7,843 nt of DNA, taken from positions 1-7,843 of the forward strand of contig JAKAGL010000108.1 in the NCBI GenBank assembly GCA_021815535.1. The letters are read 5' to 3'. Within the stretch, counting starts at the first letter, position 1. Every line of letters begins with the position of its first letter. This document shows positions 1 to 6,172 of the stretch, one piece after another. Under the pieces are notes generated by a model. The model did no database searches and was not told the DNA's origin. It worked only from the letters and a program-made list of their open reading frames with translations. Both the position numbers and the translations under genes were made by a program. Source of the stretch: a bacterium. Lineage in GTDB: Bacteria > Nitrospinota_A > UBA7883 > JACRGQ01.

Positions 1-777
1 TACCACGTCGTTGCGGACGCCGACCGGATCATCGTGCGGGTCGCCCACCGCGCCGAGTATGAACAGGATGCCCGCCTGCTCGGCAACGACCCGGCAAGCG
101 ACGTGGCTCTTCTGAAAGTGCCGGGGGACTACCGCCATCACGTTCTGCCGCTGGGGAATTCCGACACGCTGGAACCGGGGGCATGGGTTCTCGCCATCGG
201 CAACCCGTACGGCGTCGGCAAAACATTTACCGCCGGCGTGGTGAGCGCCGTCAAACGCAGCGGACTGGGCCTTATCGAAATGGAGGATTTCATCCAGACC
301 GACGCAGCCATCAGCCCCGGAAACAGCGGCGGCCCGCTGGTCAATATCAACGGTGAAGCGGTCGGTATAAACACCGCCGTCCAAAGCGGCGGGGCCGGCA
401 TCGCGTTCGCCGTCCCGATCAACATCGCCAAGGCCATCATGCCCCGGCTGGCGGCCGGCAAACGGATTCGGCGGGGCACACTGGGACTGACCGGCGAGGA
501 CCTCACCTCTGAAGCGGCCCAGCACCTCCGCATCGAGGATGGCCTGGGGGTGCTGGTGACGGCGATCCTGCGCGGCGGCCCGGCTCAAAGCGCCGGCATC
601 CAGTTAAATGACGTGATCACCTCTTTCAACGGCGAAAAAATCCTTCACTATGCGCAGTTGAAAAAAGCGGTGCTCTCGCTCACGCCCGGCACGAAGGTGA
701 AAATGACCATCGTCCGCGAACGAAAAACCCTCACCGTCAAAGCGGTGCTGGCTGAAGTGAAATTGAAAAGATCATGA
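1..777 (+). CDS. HtrA/Deg-family serine protease with one PDZ domain, 5'-truncated
   Basis: The reading frame is open from base 1, so the true start lies left of the window; 258 residues are visible. All three catalytic residues of the trypsin-like fold can be seen (window residue numbers): His2 in YHVV, Asp34 in SDVALLKV and Ser109 in GNSGGP. The GNPYG loop and the GIAFAVP segment are also typical of HtrA/DegP/DegS proteases. Residues about 160-250 form a single PDZ domain (GVLVTAILRGGPAQSAGI, then LNDVITSFNG), and the protein ends right after it. A single PDZ resembles DegS or short HtrA proteins rather than two-PDZ DegP. Family members degrade or sense misfolded proteins in the periplasm, usually behind a signal peptide or N-terminal anchor, which cannot be checked here. 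The stop overlaps the glnD start, implying co-transcription. The family call is firm; the exact subtype is not. Confidence 0.93.
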   Translation, partial: YHVVADADRIIVRVAHRAEYEQDARLLGNDPASDVALLKVPGDYRHHVLPLGNSDTLEPGAWVLAIGNPYGVGKTFTAGVVSAVKRSGLGLIEMEDFIQTDAAISPGNSGGPLVNINGEAVGINTAVQSGGAGIAFAVPINIAKAIMPRLAAGKRIRRGTLGLTGEDLTSEAAQHLRIEDGLGVLVTAILRGGPAQSAGIQLNDVITSFNGEKILHYAQLKKAVLSLTPGTKVKMTIVRERKTLTVKAVLAEVKLKRS

Positions 778-3341
778 CCACCCGCGCCGTCTTCAGCCAA
801 AAAATAACGGGGCTTCGCACCGCGCTGGAGGAACGCCACGCCGCGGGCGGCGGCGGATTTGATGTCTGCCGTTTTTGGGCCGCTTCAGTCGACGGGATCA
901 TCAAGGAACTTTTTGCCGAGATGGTCCCCCAAAGCGCCAGCATCCCCTTCGCACTGGCGGCCCTCGGCGGTTACGGACGCGAGGAACTCAACCCCTGGTC
1001 CGATATCGATCTCCTGTTCCTGTATGACAAGGATATCGGCGAAGCCGGCGCGGCCCTCCCCGGCGCCATCATCCCGATGATGTGGGATGTAGGATTCAAG
1101 GTGGGACACGCCACCCGCACCATCGCTGATTGCCTCCGCATCGCCCAAACCGATCTCATCAGCAAGACCGGCATGCTCGAAGCGCGGTTCCTTCTGGGCG
1201 ACAAGGAACTCTTTGCCCGTTTCGAATACCAATTTGGCAAAAACGTCATGGCCAAACAGTCCGAGCGGTTTGTCCGCGACAAGTGGGTGGAAAGCGAGAT
1301 ACGCCACGGAAAGTGGCACAACACCCTGTTGCTCACCGAGCCGGACGTGAAAGAATCCCCCGGCGCGCTGCGCGACTATCACACGGCCCTCTGGGTAGCC
1401 GCCGCCCGCTACAGCGTGCGCGGGATCGAAGGGATCGCCGAGCGCGGCCTGATGGACGCCGAAGAACAAAAATCCGTCACCGAGGCGGTTGATTTCATTC
1501 TCCGCCTGCGCAACGACATTCACTTCCTCGCCAAGGGGCCGCACAACCTGCTCGACTATGCCATGCAGCCGCGCGTGGCAAAGCGGCTTGGCTTTTCCGG
1601 CGAAGGGGACGCCCCCGTCATCCAGATGATGCACGATTATTACCGCGCCGCCGATACGGTGCTCCGCTTCGGCCAAAGCGTGCGGGCGCAGGCGATGCGT
1701 TACCGCACCAAAACCCAGATGTTCTTCCTGAAGATCCGCACCAAAATGCTCGCCCCCAACATCTTCGCGGGGGAGGACGAGATCTTCGTGAAAGACCTCA
1801 CAGCGGCGGAATTGGCCGCTACACCGGAAACGCTCTTCACCATCCTGCGCCTCATGGTGGATAAAGAATTGCGCCCCTCCCCCGGCCTGCGGCGAATGCT
1901 CGACGAGGCCGGCCAGATCTGGAAACAGGAGCGGCCCGACCCGGTACGGCTGGGCACGGGGCTGCGCGGCATCCTTGAGATGCAGGACCCGGTCAAGGCG
2001 CTGGAATTGATGCGCGATTGCAAGGTGCTCACTGCCATCATCCCGGAATTCCACTCCATCCGATACCTCACCCCGTTCGACCTCTACCACCGCTTCACGG
2101 TGGACGGCCACTCCTTCCGCGCCATCCTTGAGTTTGACAACCTCAAGAGGAACGAACGCCCCGAGTGCGATCTGCTGAGCGCCCTCTATCTCGCCGAGCC
2201 GCGCAAGGATCTGGTGCGCCTGGCCCTCCTGCTGCACGACCTGGGCAAGGGAGCGGGCGGCCATCACGAAGAACGGATCGACCCCGTCATCCTCCGGCGC
2301 ATCGGGTACAGTGAGGAAGAAGCCGACACGGTGGAACGGCTGGTGAGGCTGCACCTATTGATGAACAGTGTGGCGCAAAAACGCGACATCCACGAGCCGC
2401 ACACCGTCATCGAATTCGCCGAGCAGGTGGAAAACGATGAAACCCTCAAGCGCCTCTATATGCTCACCTATGCCGACACCTGCGCCGTTGGCCCCGGCAT
2501 CTGGAACTCATGGAAAGGGGCGCTGCTGAAAGAGCTGTTCACCATGGGGGCGACCTACTTCGAGGGAAAAGACCCGATGCAGTGGCTGGCCCCGGGCCGC
2601 TTCCTGCCGCCGGAAAAAATGACCCCCGATGTCATCCGATTCATCAAGGGGATGCCGGACAAATACTTCTTCATGCGCTCGCCGGAGGATGTGGAACGCG
2701 ACGCAGCCATCTTTACCGCATTCATAAAGGGAGACGGCGCGCCGCTGATACAGCACCGCTTTATCTCGGCCACCGATCCGGGGGAGATCACGCTGGTCTC
2801 AAAAAACAAGCTGGGACTGCTTTACAATGCGCTCGGCACGCTTGCCTCGAAGAACATCGACATCCTGCAGGCGGTCATCCTCACCCACGCCGAAGGGGTG
2901 GCCTTCGATTTCTTCCGCGTCCACGGCCCCAACGGGGCGCCCCTTGGCGACGATGCCTTCTGGGGGCGCGTGGAGAACGAAGTCCGCCGCGTGCTTTCCG
3001 GCGAAAAAACGGTGGATGAAATTTTAAAGGGACGCACCCGCATCCCCGTGGGGCAGAATACCGTCATGGTGGATCCGCACGTACGCGTGCTCAACGACGT
3101 GTCGTTCTCCCACACGGTGCTGGAAACGGTCTCGCGCGACCGCATCGGGCTGCTGTTCGATTCCGCCCGCGCCATCAGCGGCCTGGGGCTGGATATCGTT
3201 TCGGCCAGCATCGCCGTTGAGGGGCACAAGGCGCTTAACACCTTCTATGTTTGTGAACCCGGCGGCAATAAAGTGACCAACCCCGAACGGATGGAAACGA
3301 TACGGGAAACGCTGAAAGCCGCCCTCATCCCCCCGGCTTGA
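774..3341 (+). CDS. glnD: Bifunctional [protein-PII] uridylyltransferase / uridylyl-removing enzyme
   Basis: This cytoplasmic sensor of glutamine uridylylates PII proteins (GlnB/GlnK) when nitrogen is scarce and removes UMP when glutamine is high, thereby steering glutamine synthetase and nitrogen transcription. The 855 residues are close to the roughly 890 of E. coli GlnD. The N-terminal nucleotidyltransferase domain carries GGYGREELNPWSDIDLL at residues 65-81, with the metal-binding acidic pair Asp77 and Asp79. An HD phosphohydrolase domain follows, with HRFTVDGHS at 439-447, HD at 488-489 (LLHDLGKG), a second His pair at 497-498 and YAD at 566-568. Two C-terminal ACT domains (about 671-745 and 777-852) are expected to bind glutamine. 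No catalytic motif appears lost. The ATG lies inside the end of the upstream protease gene (ATGA overlap) and only a weak purine run, GAAAAG at 765-770, precedes it, so translational coupling is likely. No amtB, glnB or glnA gene is in the window. Confidence 0.97.
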   Translation: MTTRAVFSQKITGLRTALEERHAAGGGGFDVCRFWAASVDGIIKELFAEMVPQSASIPFALAALGGYGREELNPWSDIDLLFLYDKDIGEAGAALPGAIIPMMWDVGFKVGHATRTIADCLRIAQTDLISKTGMLEARFLLGDKELFARFEYQFGKNVMAKQSERFVRDKWVESEIRHGKWHNTLLLTEPDVKESPGALRDYHTALWVAAARYSVRGIEGIAERGLMDAEEQKSVTEAVDFILRLRNDIHFLAKGPHNLLDYAMQPRVAKRLGFSGEGDAPVIQMMHDYYRAADTVLRFGQSVRAQAMRYRTKTQMFFLKIRTKMLAPNIFAGEDEIFVKDLTAAELAATPETLFTILRLMVDKELRPSPGLRRMLDEAGQIWKQERPDPVRLGTGLRGILEMQDPVKALELMRDCKVLTAIIPEFHSIRYLTPFDLYHRFTVDGHSFRAILEFDNLKRNERPECDLLSALYLAEPRKDLVRLALLLHDLGKGAGGHHEERIDPVILRRIGYSEEEADTVERLVRLHLLMNSVAQKRDIHEPHTVIEFAEQVENDETLKRLYMLTYADTCAVGPGIWNSWKGALLKELFTMGATYFEGKDPMQWLAPGRFLPPEKMTPDVIRFIKGMPDKYFFMRSPEDVERDAAIFTAFIKGDGAPLIQHRFISATDPGEITLVSKNKLGLLYNALGTLASKNIDILQAVILTHAEGVAFDFFRVHGPNGAPLGDDAFWGRVENEVRRVLSGEKTVDEILKGRTRIPVGQNTVMVDPHVRVLNDVSFSHTVLETVSRDRIGLLFDSARAISGLGLDIVSASIAVEGHKALNTFYVCEPGGNKVTNPERMETIRETLKAALIPPA

Positions 3342-3448
3342 TCTTTCCGGGCACGATCCTTCCGGGCTGGAGGCGTAAAAGCGATGACAGGCTGATCCTG
3401 CATGCAACGATCCCCGCGCCGCAAAAGCGCGTCTCCCGCAATTAACCT
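3342..3448. other. Convergent intergenic region, no clear terminator
   Basis: This 107-base gap separates the 3' ends of glnD and the HyfB-like gene. It contains an imperfect 12-base direct repeat, ATCTTTCCGGGC at 3341-3352 and ATCCTTCCGGGC at 3356-3367, set 15 bases apart. It also holds a weak hairpin, CGCGC at 3415-3419 pairing with GCGCG at 3427-3431 around a 7-base loop. Neither is followed by a T-run on either strand, so I do not call an intrinsic terminator. No open reading frame, RNA gene or promoter is evident. Confidence 0.6.
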
Positions 3449-5449
3449 TTACAAAAACAGTTTCCAGATCAGCAACAGCGCGATCAATGCCACCACGATA
3501 TTCAGGATATAGAAATGCACGCCGCCTTGCAGCCGCCTCCGCACCCGGGCCAACAGACGGTTGAGGCCGAAATAAAGCGGCGCGAAGCCCCGCGTTACCG
3601 CCGGATCGGCAAGATGCACAGTCACCTCGCCGGCGGCCGACGGAAAATACGCCTCATCGGTCTTGATGGTTTTTTCCGCCGTTCCCGCCTTGTCGAAGAA
3701 TTCCGCCAGCGGCGCGGCGAATGACCACGCCGAATACTGCATCCGCGGGCTTGGCGCGGCGTAGCCGCAATCCCAGGTAACCGTCCGTCCCACCTTCCGC
3801 CCCGCCAAAAGCCGGTGCCGCAGGTAGGCCCCGCCCGCCAGCGCAAGCAGCAGGATCGCCAAAACCTGGACAATCCCCAACAACGGACGAAGCGCCGCCA
3901 ATATGCCCGCCTCCAGCGCGGCCTTCGGCACGCCGCCAAGACCGGCGGCAACCTCCACCAGCGGCGCCTTCAACAGCAGCACTAACCATGGGGAATAGAA
4001 CGCCGCGGTCACCATGACCGCCGCAAGCACCGTTCCCGGCAACCGCAACGCCAGCCCCGGCTCTTCAACCTTCAAGGGGAATTCTTCACGGGGATGGCCG
4101 AGAAACGCGATGCCAAACATCTTGGCGAATGCCGCCACCGCAAGCCCGCCGATCAGCGCAAGCGCGGCTACCGCGCCGATGGCGGGAAGAACCAATCCCA
4201 TACCGCCGGCAGTCAGCCCCTTGAAAGCGGCAAGGAATACCGTAAATTCGCTGATGAAACCGGAAAGCGGCGGCAGGCCGCTGATGGCGGCGGACCCGAT
4301 GAGGATCAGCGTGCCGGTCCAGGGAAGTTTTTTATACAGGCCCCCCATCCAATACATGACGGAACTGCCGCATGCCAGCCGCACCGACCCGGCCTGCATG
4401 AGGAGCAGGCTTTTGAACATGGAGTGATTCAACACATGGAAGATGGCTCCCGCCGCCCCCAGCATCGCCATGGCAGGAAACCGCAGCGCGGCGCCGAGCA
4501 GGGCGAAGCCGGTTCCCATGGCGATAATGCCGATGTTCTCCACGCTGGAATACGCCAGCAGTTTCCGCAGATCGGTCTGGGTCAACGCCAGCAATGCCCC
4601 CGCCACTCCCGACACCGCGCCGACGGCTACCAGCGTCCACCCCATCCAGGGGGCGGGCGCGCCAAGCAGAGGAATGAAACGGAGAATACCGTAAATGCCC
4701 AGTTTCCCCATCGCCCCGGCCATCAGGGCGGCGGCGAACGGCGGGGCCGCCGCGTAGGCGCGCGGCATCCAGACATGCAAACCGGCAAAACCGGCCTTTG
4801 CGCCGAAGCCGATGACCAAAAGCGCAAACAGCACCGCCGCCTCCGGCGTTGTGGCGGCATGCATGAGGCCGAAATCGGCGCTCCCGCTTCCCCGCGCGAG
4901 ATAGATCACCGCGCCGAACAGCAGCGCCGCGCCGGTGTGCGTGGCAAGCAGGTACAACCGCGCCGCCCCTTTCTGCTCCGCGTCGCACTCCCCCATCATC
5001 ACGAGGAAAAAGGAGGCCAGCGCCATTATCTCCCACGCGAAAAGAAAAAGGATGCCATTGCGCGCCAACGGCGTCAGCGTCATGCCGGCCGCCATGAGAT
5101 TGTAAAAAAACCATGCCACCGCCGGATGAACCGCCAACCCGCGCCGCTCCAGCCACCCAAAGCCATAAACGGCCGCCAGCGCCGAAATCCCGAAAACCGG
5201 AAGCAGAAAAAACAACGTCAGCGGGTCGGCCCCCATATTCAGCGAGCCGTACGGAACACTCCACTCCATCGTGAACGACCGTTCGGCGGGATTGAGGAGC
5301 ATATACGCCGCCGCCGCAAAACCAACCAGCCCGGCCAGCGCCGCCCCCGCGGCCCCCGCGCGGTTCGCCATCGACGGCGTTCTGTGCAGCGCCAGCGCCA
5401 CAACGCCCGACGCAAAGTAAAGCCCCACCACGGCCATCAGTATCGTCAT
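3449..5449 (-). CDS. HyfB-like hydrogenase-4 component B / complex I antiporter-type membrane subunit
   Basis: This 666-residue, highly hydrophobic protein of the proton_antipo_M family (NuoL/NuoM/HyfB/HycC/MrpD) should span the inner membrane many times. Such subunits carry protons or Na+ in group 4 hydrogenases, formate hydrogenlyases and complex I. Visible landmarks are a buried Glu140 in LFAWEIMALASFF, Lys218 in GFGAKAGFAGLHVWMP, LLAYSSVENIGII at 297-309, His338/His342 and Lys346 in FHVLNHSMFKSLL, and LPPLSGFISEF at 392-402. These match the conserved channel Glu/Lys/His residues of the family. The C-terminal extension with TWDCGY at 558-563, PSPRMQYSAWSF and a final membrane segment is characteristic of HyfB/HycC rather than NuoM or NuoL, and the length matches E. 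coli HyfB (about 670). The ATG follows the sirtuin stop by three bases. No HyfC/E/F, hydrogenase large or small subunit, or other partner is adjacent, so its complex is unknown. A stand-alone antiporter is an alternative. Confidence 0.88.
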   Translation of the reverse strand: MTILMAVVGLYFASGVVALALHRTPSMANRAGAAGAALAGLVGFAAAAYMLLNPAERSFTMEWSVPYGSLNMGADPLTLFFLLPVFGISALAAVYGFGWLERRGLAVHPAVAWFFYNLMAAGMTLTPLARNGILFLFAWEIMALASFFLVMMGECDAEQKGAARLYLLATHTGAALLFGAVIYLARGSGSADFGLMHAATTPEAAVLFALLVIGFGAKAGFAGLHVWMPRAYAAAPPFAAALMAGAMGKLGIYGILRFIPLLGAPAPWMGWTLVAVGAVSGVAGALLALTQTDLRKLLAYSSVENIGIIAMGTGFALLGAALRFPAMAMLGAAGAIFHVLNHSMFKSLLLMQAGSVRLACGSSVMYWMGGLYKKLPWTGTLILIGSAAISGLPPLSGFISEFTVFLAAFKGLTAGGMGLVLPAIGAVAALALIGGLAVAAFAKMFGIAFLGHPREEFPLKVEEPGLALRLPGTVLAAVMVTAAFYSPWLVLLLKAPLVEVAAGLGGVPKAALEAGILAALRPLLGIVQVLAILLLALAGGAYLRHRLLAGRKVGRTVTWDCGYAAPSPRMQYSAWSFAAPLAEFFDKAGTAEKTIKTDEAYFPSAAGEVTVHLADPAVTRGFAPLYFGLNRLLARVRRRLQGGVHFYILNIVVALIALLLIWKLFL

Positions 5450-5452
5450 CGG

Positions 5453-6172
5453 TTACTCCAGCAACCTCGGTAGAAGCTCCCCCGACCGGCCCGAAAGATG
5501 GACATCCATCATCCCGCTGGCGGGGGTCGCTTCAATATTGATCTCTATCAAAAACGCGCCGGCCTCCTTCGCCAATCCTGCCAGGCCCGCCGCCGGATAG
5601 ACCGCCGACGACGTGCCGGCCACGATCATCACATCGGCGGCGCGGCAGGCGTCTACCGCCGATTGCAGCACGCCGGCATCCAGCTCCTCGCCGAACCATA
5701 CGATGTGCGGCCGCAGCAACGCCCCGCAGGAACAGCGCGGTGGCAGGAGCGCCAGGGGAACCGCGCGGTTTTCGCGCACGGTTCCCTCCACGGTGCAGCG
5801 GGTGAACCAGATGTTGCCGTGCAGTTCGGCCAGCTTCACGCTTCCGGCCGCGCGGTGCAGGCCGTCGACGTTTTGCGTCACCAGCATGAATTCGCCGAAC
5901 CGCCGTTCCATCGCAACCAGCGCGTAGTGGCCCGGATTCGGCGCCAGCGGGGCGATGGTTTGCCGCCGCCAGCCGTACCATTCCCATACCAGAAGCGGAT
6001 CGCGGTGGAATGCTTCAGGAGTGGCAAGCTCTTCGGCCCGGAAATTTTTCCACAAGCCGCCGTCGCCGCGGAAGGTCGGCACGCCGCTTTCGGCCGAGAT
6101 CCCTGCGCCGGTAAGCGCAACCACCTTGTGTGCGGCGGCCAGCGCTTCGCGCGCGCGGTCAATGTCCTGCAT
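5453..6172 (-). CDS. cobB: Sir2-family NAD-dependent protein deacylase (CobB-like, class III sirtuin)
   Basis: Sirtuins remove acyl groups from lysines in cytosolic proteins, consuming NAD+ and releasing nicotinamide and O-acyl-ADP-ribose. The 239-residue protein has the NAD-binding motif GAGISAESGVPTFRG at 22-36, TQNVDGLH at 99-106, the catalytic base His118 in ELHG, VWFGE at 158-162, GTSSAVYPAA at 186-195 and EIN at 210-212. Tyr66 and Arg69 in WYGWRR reproduce the YxxR pair that gives class III sirtuins (SIRT5, E. coli CobB) preference for succinyl and malonyl lysine. The zinc module is unusual: the first pair reads CTVE (Cys126, Glu129) and the second is compressed to CSC (Cys147, Cys149), leaving three cysteines where CxxC...CxxC is standard. 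The ATG at 6172 lies within the end of the kinase gene and has a strong Shine-Dalgarno site, which supports this start. Substrates cannot be told from sequence; bacterial CobB commonly acts on metabolic enzymes such as acetyl-CoA synthetase. Confidence 0.95.
   Translation of the reverse strand: MQDIDRAREALAAAHKVVALTGAGISAESGVPTFRGDGGLWKNFRAEELATPEAFHRDPLLVWEWYGWRRQTIAPLAPNPGHYALVAMERRFGEFMLVTQNVDGLHRAAGSVKLAELHGNIWFTRCTVEGTVRENRAVPLALLPPRCSCGALLRPHIVWFGEELDAGVLQSAVDACRAADVMIVAGTSSAVYPAAGLAGLAKEAGAFLIEINIEATPASGMMDVHLSGRSGELLPRLLE
5456..5459 (-). promoter_or_regulatory. Shine-Dalgarno site for the HyfB-like gene
   Basis: GGAG on the minus strand overlaps the last codon of the sirtuin gene and sits six bases before the ATG at 5449. 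With a three-base intergenic gap, ribosomes finishing the sirtuin can readily reinitiate here. Confidence 0.7.

Noticed and set aside
885..2354. 489-codon open frame antisense to glnD
   Set aside because: It mirrors glnD, whose motifs are clear on the plus strand. Its product shows no recognisable domain, and long antisense frames are common in GC-rich genes.
3077..3090. Hairpin GCACG-TACG-CGTGC in glnD
   Set aside because: It lies within conserved coding sequence (DPHVRVL) between the two ACT domains, with no T-run and no regulatory context; chance is the simplest explanation.
3415..3431. Possible intrinsic terminator between the convergent genes
   Set aside because: The stem is only five pairs and no U-tract follows on either strand, so it is mentioned only as a weak hairpin.
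3449..5449. Identification as NuoL or NuoM of respiratory complex I
   Set aside because: The long C-terminal part with TWDCGY and PSPRMQYSAWSF matches HyfB/HycC proteins, and no other nuo genes are adjacent.
4094..5473. 459-codon open frame antisense to the HyfB-like gene
   Set aside because: The product is a low-complexity Arg/Gln/His/Pro-rich sequence typical of the complement of a hydrophobic membrane protein gene. No domain or start signal was seen.
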